Part shown: positions 27,041 through 41,262 of the stretch, in pieces
Layout: each line of letters opens with the position of its first letter
How positions within the stretch are numbered: position 1 is the first letter of the stretch
Source: Hydractinia symbiolongicarpus
Lineage: Eukaryota > Cnidaria > Hydrozoa > Anthoathecata > Hydractiniidae
Reading direction: 5' to 3'
Assembly: GCF_029227915.1 (NCBI RefSeq)
Contig: NC_079881.1
Location: forward strand, 23,165,501 to 23,229,500
Length of the DNA stretch: 64,000 nt
Position numbers and translations under genes: made by a program
Notes under the pieces: generated by a model
The model's input: the letters and a program-made list of their open reading frames with translations, nothing else
The model's database searches: none
Told to the model about the DNA's origin: nothing

Positions 27041-30000
27041 GCCCTGTGGTAGCGCTTTATTTAAAAATTTAGATAAAAAAGTCTTTCCTTGCTGTGGGAC
27101 CAATCCTGGCCGTTAGCACGCGCTGAATAAACAGGAACAGTTCCAAAGACTGCATTTCATTGACTTTCTAGCGGTATATGTCCGTTTGAGTTACAACGGT
27201 TCTGTCTTATATTCGTACCAACATGTATTTAGCGATAGTATTCGGATATTACTAGGTTGTATTGCATTTAACATTGAAACGATTGACTGTGGGAATTAAT
27301 AGAACTGATTATGGACTGTGACCTTTTAAATGTGATAAATGAGCCAATTGATGTCCAAAGAATAACATTCTTCTTAATTTGACATGATTGCTGGAATTCA
27401 GCGATTACATTAGGCTCTGTAGTAGCGCTTTATTTAAAAATTTAGATAAAAAAGTCTTTCCTTGCTGTGGGACCAATCCTGGCCGTTAGCACGCGCTGAA
27501 TAAACAGGAACAGTTCCAAAGACTGCATTTCATTGACTTTCTAGCGGTATAAGTCCGTTTGAGTTAAACGGTTCTGTCTTATATTCGTACCAACATGTAT
27601 TTAGCGATAGTATTCGGATATTACTAGGTTGCATCGCTTTTAACAGTGAAACGCTTGACTGTGAGACTTAATTGAACTGATTATGGACTTTGACCTTGTA
27701 AATGTGATAAATGAGCCAGTTTGACTACAAGAAATAACATTTTTCTTAATTTGACATGATTGCTGGAACTCAGCGATTACACTGTGCACTGTGGTAGCGC
27801 TTTATTAAAAAATTAAGATAAACAAGTCATTTTTTACTGTGGGACCAATCCTGGCCGTTAGCACGCGCTGAATAAATAGGAACAGTTCCAAAGACTACAT
27901 TTCAATGACTTTCTAACGGTGTCAATCCGTTTGCGTAACAACGGTTCGCGCTACATATTCGTACCAACATGTATTTAGTGATTTTCTTCCGATATTAGTA
28001 AGTTGTATTGCTTCTAACAGTGAAAGGATTGACTGTGTGAATAAATAGAATTGTTTCTGGACTGTGACCTTATAAATGTGATAAATGAGCCAATTGGTTT
28101 CCAAGGAATTTCATTCTTCTTAATTTGACATGATTGCCGGAATTCATCGATTACATTAGGCTCTGTGGTAGCGCTTTATTTAAAAATTTAGACAAATAAG
28201 TCTTTTCTTACTGTGGGACAAATCCTGGCCGTTAGCACGCGCTGAATAAATAGGAACAGTTTCAAATACTACATTTCATTGACTTTCTAGCGGCATAATT
28301 CCGTTTGAATTACAACGGTTGCGTCACATATTCGTACCAACATGTACTGAGCGATAGTATTCGGATATTACTAGGTTGCATCGCTTTTAACAGTGAAACG
28401 ATTGACCGTGGGACTTAATTGAACTGATTCTGGACTGTGACCTTATAAATGTGATAAATGAGCCAATTGGACTCCAAGGAATAACATTCTTCTTTATTCG
28501 ACATGATTTCTGGAATTCAGCGGGTACACTATGCCCTGTGGTAGCTGTTTTTTTTAAAAATTTAGATAAATAAATCATTTTTTACAGTGGGAACAATCCT
28601 AGTCGTTAGTTCGCGCTGAAGAAATACAGACAGTTGCAAAAACTACATTTCATTGACTTACTAACGGGGTCAATCCGTTTGAGTTACAACGGTTGCGTCA
28701 CATATTCGTACCAACATGTATTTAGTGGATTTCTTCCGATATTACTAAGTTGTATTGCTTTTAACAGTGAAACGATTGACTGTGGGAATTAATTGAATTG
28801 ATTCTAGAATGTGACCGTATAAATGTGATAAATGAGCCAATTGGTTTTGAAGGAATAACATTTTTCTTAATTTGACATGATTGCTGGAATTCAGGGATTA
28901 CATTAGCCTCGCTGGTAGCGCTTTATTTAAAAATTTAGATAAATAAGTCTTTCCTTACTGTGGGACCAATCCTGGCCGTTAGCACGCGCTGAATAAATAG
29001 GAACAGTTCCAAAGACTACATTTCATTGACTTTCTAGCGGTATAAATCCGTTTGAGTTGCAACGGTTGCGTCACATATTCGTAGCAACATGTATTTAGCG
29101 ATAGTATTCGGATATTACTAGGTTGTATTGCTTTTAACATTGAAACGATTGACTGTGGGAATTAATAGCACTGATTCTGGACTGTGACCTTATAAATGTG
29201 ATAAATGAGCCAATTGGTCTCCAAGGAATTACATTCTTCTTAATTTGACATGATTGCCGGAATTCATCGATTACATTAGGCTCTGTGGTAGCGCTTTATT
29301 TAAAAATTTAGACAAATAAGTCTTTTCTTACTGTGGGACCAATCCTGGCCGTTAGCACGCCCTGAATAAATAGGAACAGTTTCAAATACTACATTTCATT
29401 GACTTTCTAGCGGCATAATTCCGATTGAATTACAACGGTTGCGTCACATATTCGTACCAACATGTACTCAGCGATAGTATTCGGATATTGCTAGGTTGTA
29501 TTGCTTTTAACATTAAAACGATTGACTGTGGGAATTAATAGAACTGATTCTGGACTTTGACTTTATGAATGTGATAAATGAGCCAGTTTGACTACATGAA
29601 ATAACATTTTTCTTTATTTGACATGATTGCTGGAACTCAGCGATTACACTGGGCGCTGTGGTAGCGCTTTATTTAAAAATTTAGATAAAAAAGTCTGTCC
29701 TTGCTGTGGGACCAATCCTGGCCGTTAGCACGCGCTGAATAAATAGGAACAGTTCCAAAGACTGCATTTCATTGACTTTCTAGCGGTATAAGTCCGTTTG
29801 ACTTACATCGGTTCTGGCTTATATTCGTACCAACATGTATTTAGCGATAGTATTCGGATATTACTAGGTTGTATTGCTTTTAACATTGAAACGATTGACT
29901 GTGGGAATTAATAGAACTGATTATGGACTGTGACCTTATAAATGTGATAAATGAGCCAATTGATGTCCAAAGAATAACTTTCTTCTTAATTTGACATGAT

Positions 30001-33000
30001 TGCTGGAAGTCAGCGATTACATTAGGCTCTGTGGTAGCGCTTTATTTAAAAATTTAGATAAAAAAGTCTGTCCTTGCTGTGGGACCAATCCTGGCCGTTA
30101 GCACGCGCTGAATATATAGGAACAGTTCCAAAGACTGCATTTCATTGACTTTCTAGCGGTATAAGTCCGTTTGAGTTACAGCGGTTCTGGCTTATATTCG
30201 TACAAACATGTTTTTAGCGATAGTATTCGGATATTACTAGGTTGCATAGCTTTTAACAGTGAAACGATTGACCGTGGGACTTAATTGAACTGATTCTGGA
30301 CTGTGACCTTATAAATGTGATAAATGAGCCAATTGGACTCCAAGGAATAACATTCTTCTTTATTCGACATGACTTCTGGAATTCAGCGAGTACACTAGGC
30401 CCTGTGGTAGCTGTTTTTTTTAAAAATTTAGATAAATAAATAATTTTTTACTGTGGGAACAATCCTAGTCGTTAGTTCGCGCTGAAGAAATACAGACAGT
30501 TGCAAAAACTACATTTCATTGACTTTCTAACGGGGTCAATCCGTTTGAGTTACAACGGTTGCGTCACATATTCGTACCAGCATGTATTTAGTGGATTTCT
30601 TCCGATATTACTAAGTTGTATTGCTTTTAACAGTGAAACGATTGACTGTGGGAATTAATTGAACTGATTCTAGAATGTGACCTTATAAATGTGATAAATG
30701 AGCCAATTGGTTTTCAAGGAATAACATTTTTCTTAATTTGACATGATTGCTGGAATTCAGGGATTACATTAGCCTCGCTGGTAGCGCTTTATTTAAAAAT
30801 TTTGATAAATAAGTCTTTCCTTACTGTGGGACCAATCCTGGCCGTTATCACGTGCTGAATAAATAGGAACAGTTCCAAAGACTACATTTCATTGACTTTC
30901 TAGCGGTATAAATCCGTTTTAGTTACAACGGTTGCGTCACATATTCGTAGCAACATGTATTTAGCGATAGCATTCGAATATTACTAGGTTGTATTGCTTT
31001 TAACATTGAAACGATTGACTGTGGGAATAAATAGAACTGATTCTGGACTGTGACCTCATAAATGTGATATATGAGTCAATTGGTGTCCAAAGAATAACAT
31101 TCTTCTTAATTTGACATGATTGCTGGAATTCAGCGATTACATTAGAATCTGTGGTAGCGCTTTATTTAAAAATTTAGATAAAAAAGTCTTTCCTTGCTGT
31201 GGGACCAATCCTGGCCGTTAGCACGCGCTGAATAAATAGGAACAGTTCCAAAGACTGCATTTCATTGACTTTCTAGCGGTATAAGTCCGTTTGAGTTACA
31301 ACGGTTCTGTATTATATTCGTACCAACATGTATTTAGCGATAGTATTCGGATATTACTAGGTTGCATCGCTTTTAACAGTGAAACGCTTGACTGTGGGAC
31401 TTAATTGAACTGATTTTGGACTTTGACCTTGTAAATGAGATAAATGAGCCAGTTTGACTACAAGAAATAACATTTTTCCTAATTTGACATGATTGCTGGA
31501 ACTCAGCGATTACACTGGGCACTGTGGTAGCGCTTTATTAAAAAATTAAGGTAAACAAGTCATTTTTTACTGTGGGACCAATCCTAGCCGTTAGCTCGCG
31601 CTGAAGAAATAGAGACAGTTTCAAATAATAAATTTCATTGACTTTCTAACGGTGTCAATCCGTTTGAGTTACAACGGTTGCGTTACATATTCGTACCAAC
31701 ATGTATTTAGTGATTTTGTTCCGATATTACTAAGTTGTATTGCTTTTAACAGTGAAATGATTGACTGTGGGAATTAATTGAACTGATTTTGGACTTTGAC
31801 TTTATGAATGTGATAAATGAGCCAGTTTGACTACATGAAATAACATTTTTCTTAATTTGACATGATTGCCGGAACTCAGCGATTACACTGGGCGCTGTGG
31901 TAGCGATTCATTTAAAAATTAAGATAAAAAATTCAGTTTTTACAGTGGGACCAATCTTAGCCGTTAGCTCGCACTGAAGAAATAGAGACAGTTTCAAAAA
32001 CTACATTTCATTTACTTTCTAACGGTGTCAATCCGTTTGAGTTACAACGGTGGCGTCACATATTCGTACCAACATGTATTTAGCGATATTTTTCCGCTAT
32101 TACTAGGCTGCATCGCTTTTAACAGTGAAACGATTGACTGTGTGAATAAATAGAACTGATTCTGGACTGTGAACTTTTAAATGTGATAAATGAGCCAATT
32201 GGACTCCAAGGAATAACATTCTTCTTAATTCGACATGATTTCTGGAATTCAGCGAGTACACTAGGCCCTGTGGTAGCTCTTTTTTTAAAAATTTAGATAA
32301 ATAAATCATTTTTTACTGTGGGACCAATCCTAGTCGTTAGTTCGCGCTGAAGAAATACAGACAGTTGCAAAAACTACATTTCATTGACTTTCTAACGGGG
32401 TCAATCTGTTTGAGTTACAACGGTTGTGTCACATATTCGTACCAACATGTATTTAGCGATAGTATTCGGATATTACTAGGTTGTATTGCTTTTAACATTG
32501 AAACGATTGACTGTGGGAATTAATGGAACTGATTATGGACTGTGACCTTATAAATGTGATAAATGAGCCAATTGATGTCCAAAGAATAACTTTCTTCCTA
32601 ATTTGACATGATTGCTGGATTTCAGCGATTACATTAGGCTCTGTGGTAGCGCTTTATTTAAAAATTTAGATAAAAAAGTCTGTCCTTGCTGTGGGACCAA
32701 TCCTGGCCGTTAGCACGCGTTGAATAAATAGGAACAGTTCCAAAGACTGCATTTCATTGACTTTCTAACGGGGTCAATCTGTTTGAGTTACAACGTTTGC
32801 GTCACATATTCGTACCAACATGTATTTAGAGGATTTCTTCCGATATTACTAAGTTGTATTGCTTTTAACAGTGAAACGATTGACTGTGAGAATTAATTGA
32901 ACTGATTCTAGAATGTGACCATATAAATGTGATAAATGAGCCAATTGGTTTCCAAGGAATAACATTTTTTTTAATTTGACATGATTGCTCGAATTCAGGG

Positions 33001-36000
33001 ATTACATTAGCCTCGCTGGTAGCGCTTTATTTTAAAATTTAGATAAATAAGTCTTTCCTTACTGTGGGACCAATCCTGGCCGTTAACACGCGCTTAATGA
33101 ATAGGAACAGTTCCAAAGACTACATTTCATTGACTTTCTAGCGGTATAAATCCGTTTGAGTTACAACGGTTGCGTCACATATTTGTACCAACATGTATTT
33201 AGCGATAGTATTCGGATATTACTAGGTTGCATCGCTTTTAACAGTGAAACGCTTGACTGTGGGACTTAATTGAACTGATTTTGGACTTTGACCTTGTAAA
33301 TGTGATAAATGAGCCAGTTTGACTACAAGAAATAACATTTTTCTTAATTTGACATGATTGCTGGAACTCAGCGATTACACTGGGCACGGTGGTAGCGCTT
33401 TATTAAAAAATTAAGATAAACAAGTCATTTTTTACTGTGGGACCAATCCTAGCCGTTAGCTCGCGCTGAAGAAATAGAGACAGTTTCAAATACTAAATTT
33501 CTTTGACTTTCTAACGCTGTCAATCCGTTTGAGTTACAAGGGTTGCGTTACATATTCGTACCAACATGTATTCAGTGATTTTCTTTTGATATTACTAAGT
33601 TGTATTGCTTTTAACAGTGAAATGATTGACTGTGGGAATTAATAGAACTGATTCTGGACTTTGACCTTATAAATGTGATAAATGAGCCAATTGGTTTCCA
33701 AGGAATAACTTAATTTGACATGATTGCTGGAATTCAGGGACTACAATAGCCTCGCTGGTAGCGCTTTATTTAAAAATTTAGATAAATAAGTCTTTCCTAA
33801 CTGTGGGACCAATCCTGGCCGTTAGCACGCGCTGAATAAATAGGCACAGTTCCAAAGACTACATTTCATTGACTTTCTAACGGTGTCAATCCGTTTGCGT
33901 AACAACGGTTGCGTTACATATTCGTACCAACATGTATTTAGTGATTTTCTTCCGATATTACTAAGTTGTATTGCTTCTAACATTGAAAGGATTGACTGTG
34001 TGAATAAATAGAACTGTTTCTGGACTGTGACCTTATAAATGTGATAAATAAGCCAATTGGACTCCAAGGAATAACATTCTTCTTAATTCGACATGATTTC
34101 TGGAATTCAGCGAGTACACTAGGCCCTGTGGTAGCTCTTTTTTTAAAATATTAGATAAATAAATCATTTTATACTGTGGGACCAATCCTAGTCGTTAGTT
34201 GGCGCTGAAGAAATACAGACAGTTGCAAAAACTACATTTCATTGACTTTCTAACGGGGTCAATCCGTTTGAGTTACAACGGTTGCGTCACATATTCGTAC
34301 CAACATGTATTTAGTGGATTTCTTTCGATATTACTAAGTTGTATTGCTTTCAACAGTGAAACGATTGACTGTGGGAATTAATTGAACTGATTCTAGAATG
34401 TGACCGTAAAAATGTGATAAATGAGCCAATTGGTTTCCAAGGAATAACATTTTTCTTAATTTGACATGATTGCTGGAATTCAGGGATTACATTAGCCTCG
34501 CTGGTAGCGATTTATTTAAAAATTTAGATAAATAAGTCTTTCCTTACTGTGGGACCAATCCTGGCCGTTAGCACGCGCAGAATAAATAGGAACAGTTCCA
34601 AAGACTACATTTCATTGACTTTCTAGCGGTATAAATCCGTTTGAGTTACAACGGTTGCGTCACATATTCGTACCAACATGTATTTAGCGATAGTATTCGG
34701 ATATTACTAGGTTGTATTGCTTTTAACATTGAAACGATTGACTGTGGGAATTAATAGAACTGATTCTGGACTGTGACCTTATAAATGTGATAAATGAGCC
34801 AATTGGTGTCCAAAGAATAACATTCTTCTTAATTTGACATGATTGCTGGAATTCAGCGATTACATTAGGCTCTGTGGTAGCGCTTTATTTAAAAATTTAG
34901 ATAAAAAAGTCTTTCCTTGCTGTGGGACCAATCCTGGCCGTTAGCACGCGCTGAATAAATAGGAACAGTTCCAAAGACTGCATTTCATTGACTTTCTAGC
35001 GGTATAAGTCCGTTTGAGTTACAACGGTTGCGTCACACATTCGTACCAACATGTATTTAGCGATAGTATTCGGATATTACTAGGTTGCATCGCTTTTAAC
35101 AGTGAAACGCTTGACTGTGGGACTTAGTTGAACTGATTTTGGACTTTGACTTTATGAATGTGATAAATGAGCCAGTTTGACTACATGAAATAACATTTTT
35201 CTTAATTTGACATGATTGCTGGAACTCAGCGAATACAATGGTCACTGTGGTAGCGATTCATTTAAAAATTAAGATAAAAAATTCAGTTTTTACAGTGGGA
35301 CCAATCTTAGCCGTTAGCTCGCGCTGAAGAAATAGAGACAGTTTCAAAAACTACATTTCATTTACTTTCTAACGGTGTCTTCCGTTTGCGTAACAACGGT
35401 TGCGTTACATATTCGTACCAACATGTATTTAGTGATTTTCTTCCGATATTACTAAGTTGTATTGCTTCTAACAGTGAAAGGATTGACTGTGTGAATAAAT
35501 AGAACTGTTTCTGGACTGTGACCTTATAAATGTGATAAATGAGCCAATTGGTCTCCAAGGAATTACATTCTTCTTAATTTGACATGATTGCCGGAAATCA
35601 TCGATTACATTAGGCTCTGTGGTAGCGCTTTATTTAAAAATTTAGACAAATAAGTCTTTTCTTACTGTGGGACCAATCCTGGCCGTTAGCACGCGCTGAA
35701 TAAATAGGAACAGTTTCAAATACTACATTTTATTGACTTTCTAGCGGCATAATTCCGTTTGAATTACAACGGTTGCGTCACATATTCGTACCAACATGTA
35801 CTTAGCGATAGTATTCGGATATTACTAGGTTGTATCGCTTTTAACAGTGAAACGATTGACCGGGGGACTTAATTGAACTGATTCTGGACTGTGACCTTAT
35901 AAATGTGATAAATGAGCCAATTGGACTCCAAGGAATAACGTTCTTCTTAATTCGACATGATTTCTGGAATTCAGCGAGTACACTAGGCCCTGTGGTAGCT

Positions 36001-39000
36001 CTTTTTTTTAAAAATTTAGATAAATAAATCATTTTTTACTGTGGGACCAATCCTAGTCGTTAGTTCGCGCTTAAGAAATACAGACAGTTGCAAAAACTAC
36101 ATTTCATTGACTTTCTAACGGGGTCAATCAGTTTGAGTTACAACGGTTGTGTCACGTATTCGTACCAACATGTATTTAGTGTATTTCTTCCGATATTACT
36201 AAGTTGTATTGCTTTTAACAGTGAAACGATTGACTGTGGGAATTAATTGAACTGATTCTAGAATGTGACCGTATAAATGTGATAAATGAGCCAATTGGTT
36301 TCCAAGGCATAACATTTTTCTTAATTTGACATGATTGCTGGAATTCAGGGATTACATTAGCCTCGCTGGTAGCGCTTTATTTAAAAATTTAGATAAATAA
36401 GTCTTTCCTTACTGTGGGACCAATCCTGGCAGTTAGCACGCGCTGAATAAATAGGAACAGTTCCAAAGACTACATTTCATTGACTTTCTAGCGGTATAAA
36501 TCCGTTTGAGTTACAAAGGTTGCGTCACATATTCGTACCAACATGTATTTAGCGATAGTATTCGGATATTACTAGGTTGTATTGCTTTTAACATTGAAAC
36601 GATTGACTGTGGGAATTAATAGAACTGATTCTGGACTGTGACCTTATAAATGTGATAAATGAGCCAATTGGACTCCAAGGAATAACGTTCTTCTTAATTC
36701 GACATGATTTCTGGAATTCAGCGAGTACACTAGGCCCTGTGGTAGCTCTTTTTTTTAAAAATTTAGATAAATAAATCATTTTTTACTGTGGGACCAATCC
36801 TAGTCGTTAGTTCGCGCTTAAGAAATACAGACAGTTGCAAAAACTACATTTCATTGACTTTCTAACGGGGTCAATCAGTTTGAGTTACAACGTTTGCGTC
36901 ACATATTCGTACCAACATGTATTTAGAGGATTTCTTCCGATATTACTAAGTTGTATTGCTTTTAACAGTGAAACGATTGACTGTGAGAATTAATTGAACT
37001 GATTCTAGAATGTGACCATATAAATGTGATAAATGAGCCAATTGGTTTCCAAGGAATAACATTTTTTTTAATTTGACATGATTGCTCGAATTCAGGGATT
37101 ACATTAGCCTCGCTGGTAGCGCTTTATTTTAAAATTTAGATAAATAAGTCTTTCCTTACTGTGGGACCAATCCTGGCCGTTAACACGCGCTTAATGAATA
37201 GGAACAGTTCCAAAGACTACATTTCATTGACTTTCTAGCGGTATAAATCCGTTTGAGTTACAACGGTTGCGTCACATATTTGTACCAACATGTATTTAGC
37301 GATAGTATTCGGATATTACTAGGTTGTATTGCTTTTAACATTGAAACGATTGACTGTGGGAATTAATGGAACTGATTATGGACTGTGACCTTATAAATGT
37401 GATAAATGAGCCAATTGATGTCCAAAGAATAACTTTCTTCTTAATTTAACATGATTGCTGGAATTCAGCGATTACATTAGGCTCTGTGGTAGCGCTTTAT
37501 TTAACAATTTAGATAAAAAAGTCTGTCCTTGCTGTGGGACCAATCCTGGCCGTTAGCACGCGCTGAATAAATAGGAACAGTTCCAAAGACTGCATTTCAT
37601 TGACTTTCTAGCGGTATAAGTCCGTTTGAGTTACAGCGGTTCTGGCTTATATTCGTACCAACATGTATTTAGCGATAGTATTCGGATATTACTAGGTTGC
37701 ATCGCTTTTAACAGTGAAACGCTTGACTGTGGGACTTAATTGAACTGATTTTGGACTTTGACCTTGTAAATGTGATAAATGAGCCAGTTTGACTACAAGA
37801 AATAACATTTTTCTTAATTTGACATGATTGCTGGAACTCAGCGATTACACTGGGCACGGTGGTAGCGCTTTATTAAAAAATTAAGATAAACAAGTCATTT
37901 TTCACTGTGGGACCAATCCTAGCCGTTAGCTCGCGCTGAAGAAATAGAGACAGTTTCAAATACTAAATTTCTTTGACTTTCTAACGCTGTCAATCCGTTT
38001 GAGTTGCAAGGGTTGCGTTACATATTCGTACCAACATGTATTCAGTGATTTTCTTCCGATATTACTAAGTTGTATTGCTTTTAACAGTGAAATGATTGAC
38101 TGTGGGAATTAATAGAACTGATTCTGGACTTTGACCTTATAAATGTGATAAATGAGCCAATTGGTTTCCAAGGAATAACTTAATTTGACATGATTGCTGG
38201 AATTCAGGGACTACAATAGCCTCGCTGGTAGCGCTTTATTTAAAAATTTAGATAAATAAGTCTTTCCTAACTGTGGGAACAATCCTGGCCGTTAGCACGC
38301 GCAGAATAAATAGGAACAGTTCCAAAGACTACATTTCATTGACTTTCTAGCGGTATAAATCCGTTTGAGTTACAACGGTTGCGTTACATATTCGTACCAA
38401 CATGTATTTAGTGATTTTCTTCCGATATTACTAAGTTGTATTGCTTCTAACATTGAAAGGATTGACTGTGTGAATAAATAGAACTGTTTCTGGACTGTGA
38501 CCTTATAAATGTGATAAATAAGCCAATTGGACTCCAAGGAATAACATTCTTCTTAATTCGACATGATTTCTGGAATTCAGCGAGTACACTAGGCCCTGTG
38601 GTAGCTCTTTTTTTAAAAATTTAGATAAATAAATTATTTTTTACTGTGGGACCAATCCTAGTCGTTAGTTCGCGCTGAAGAAATACAGACAGTTGCAAAA
38701 ACTACATTTCATTGACTTTCTAGCGGTATAAGTCCGTTTGAGTTACAACGGTTGCGTCACACATTCGTACCAACATGTATTTAGCGATAGTATTCGGATA
38801 TTACTAGGTTGCATCGCTTTTAACAGTGAAACGCTTGACTGTGGGACTTAGTTGAACTGATTTTGGACTTTGACTTTATGAATGTGATAAATGAGCCAGT
38901 TTGACTACATGAAAAAACATTTTTCTTAATTTGACATGATTGCTGGAACTCAGCGAATACACTGGGCGCTGTGGTAGCGATTCATTTAAAAATTAAGATA

Positions 39001-41262
39001 AAAAATTCAGTTTTTACAGTGGGACCAATCTTAGCCGTTAGCTCGCGCTGAAGAAATAGAGACAGTTTCAAAAACTACATTTCATTTACTTTCTAACGGT
39101 GTCTTCCGTTTGCGTAACAACGGTTGCGTTACATATTTGTACCAACATATATTTAGTGATTTTCTTCCGATATTACTAAGTTGTATTGCTTCTAACAGTG
39201 AAAGGATTGACTGTGTGAATAAATAGAACTGTTTCTGGACTGTGACCTTATAAATGTGATAAATGAGCCAATTGGTCTCCAAGGAATTACATTCTTCTTA
39301 ATTTGACATGATTGCCGGAAATCATCGATTACATTAGGCTCTGTGGTAGCGCTTTATTTAAAAATTTAGACAAATAAGTCTTTTCTTACTGTGGGACCAA
39401 TCTTGGCCGGTAGCACGCGCTGAATAAATAGGAACAGTGTTTAATACTACATTTCATTGACTTTCTAGCGGCATAATTCCGTTTGAATTACAACGGTTGC
39501 GTCACATATTCGTACCAACATGTACTTAGCGATAGTATTCGGATATTACTAGGTTGTATCGCTTTTAACAGTGAAACGATTGACCGTGGGACTTAATTGA
39601 ACTGATTCTGGACTGTGACCTTATAAATGTGATAAATGAGCCAATTGGACTCCAAGGAATAACGTTCTTCTTAATTCGACATGATTTCTGGAATTCAGCG
39701 AGTACACTAGGCCCTGTGGTAGCTCTTTTTTTAAAAAATTTAGATAAATAAATCATTTTTTACTGTGGGACCAATCCTAGTCGTTAGTTCGCGCTTAAGA
39801 AATACAGACAGTTGCAAAAACTACATTTCATTGACTTTCTAACGGGGTCAATCAGTTTGAGTTACAACGGTTGTGTCACATATTCGTACCAACATGTATT
39901 TAGTGGATTTCTTCCGATATTACTAAGTTGTATTGCTTTTAACAGTGAAACGATTGACTGTGGGAATTAATTGAACTGATTCTAGAATGTGACCGTATAA
40001 ATGTGATAAATGAGCCGATTGGTTTCCAAGGAATAACATTTTTCTTAATTTGACATGATTGCTGGAATTCAGGGATTACATTAGCCTCGCTGGTAGCGCT
40101 TTATTTAAAAATTTAGATAAATAAGTCTTTCCTTACTGTGGGACCAATCCTGGCAGTTAGCACGCGCTGAATAAATAGGAACAGTTCCAAAGACTACATT
40201 TCATTGACTTTCTAGCGGTATAAATCCGTTTGAGTTACAAAGGTTGCGTCACATATTCGTACCAACATGTATTTAGCGATAGTATTCGGATATTACTAGG
40301 TTGTATTGCTTTTAACATTGAAACGATTGACTGTGGGAATTAATAGAACTGATTCTGGACTGTGACCTTATAAATGTGATAAATGAGCCAATTGGACTCC
40401 AAGCCAATTGGACATGATTGCTGGAATTCAGGGATTACATTAGCCTCGCTGGTAGCGCTTTATTTAAAAATTTAGATAAATAAGTCTTTCCTTACTGTGG
40501 GACCAATCCTGGCAGTTAGCACGCGCTGAATAAATAGGAACAGTTCCAAAGACTACATTTCATTGACTTTCTAGCGGTATAAATCCGTTTGAGTTACAAA
40601 GGTTGCGTCACATATTCGTACCAACATGTATTTAGCGATAGTATTCGGATATTACTAGGTTGTATTGCTTTTAACATTGAAACGATTGACTGTGGGAATT
40701 AATAGAACTGATTCTGGACTGTGACCTTATAAATGTGATAAATGAGCCAATTGGACTCCAAGGAATAACGTTCTTCTTAATTCGACATGATTTCTGGAAT
40801 TCAGCGAGTACACTAGGCCCTGTGGTAGCTCTTTTTTTTAAAAATTTAGATAAATAAATCATTTTTTACTGTGGGACCAATCCTAGTCGTTAGTTCGCGC
40901 TTAAGAAATACAGACAGTTGCAAAAACTACATTTCATTGACTTTCTAACGGGGTCAATCAGTTTGAGTTACAACGGTTGTGTCACATATTCGTACCAACA
41001 TGTATTTAGTGGATTTCTTCCGATATTACTAAGTTGTATTGCTTTTAACAGTGAAACGATTGACTGTGGGAATTAATTGAACTGATTCTAGAATGTGACC
41101 GTATAAATGTGATAAATGAGCCAATTGGTGTCCGAGGAATAACATTTTTCTTAATTTGACATGATTGCTGGAATTCAGGGATTACATTAGCCTCGCTGGT
41201 AGCGCTTTATTTAAAAATTTAGATAAATAAGTCTTTCCTTACTGTGGGACCAATCCTGGCAG
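27041..41262 (+). repeat. Satellite array, central mosaic block
   Basis: Continuous satellite of the same family. It is marked by monomers reading AAAAAAGTCT(T/G)TCCTTGCTGTGG, first seen near 27075 and 27448 as two nearly identical adjacent units. Copies are repeated at long range: about 32.8-33.2 kb is copied at 36.9-37.3 kb (offset 4098, 11 monomers; shared marker GCTCGAATTCAGGG), 33.25-34.1 kb at 37.7-38.5 kb (offset 4471, 12 monomers; shared marker GGGCACGGTGGTAG), and 35.2-36.4 kb at 38.9-40.1 kb (offset 3724, 10 monomers). Two 747-bp dimer relatives lie at 35.8-36.9 kb. The phase is broken once, at 40404. No other element or gene is seen. Confidence 0.94.
40388..40411 (+). repeat. Irregular monomer junction with duplicated CCAATTGG
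   Basis: The normal order CCAATTGG-ACTCCAAGG-(about 20 bp)-ACATGATTGC is replaced by CCAATTGG-ACTCCAAG-CCAATTGG-ACATGATTGC. The palindrome CCAATTGG appears twice, 16 bp apart, and the monomer is 14 bp short. The distance between equivalent segments at 39565 and 40671 is 1106 bp instead of the expected 1120, which confirms the loss. It looks like a rejoined break or template switch. Confidence 0.85.

Noticed and set aside
34199-34381. 60-codon plus-strand open frame
   Set aside because: Lies wholly within satellite DNA, lacks an ATG start and occurs in a single variant unit.
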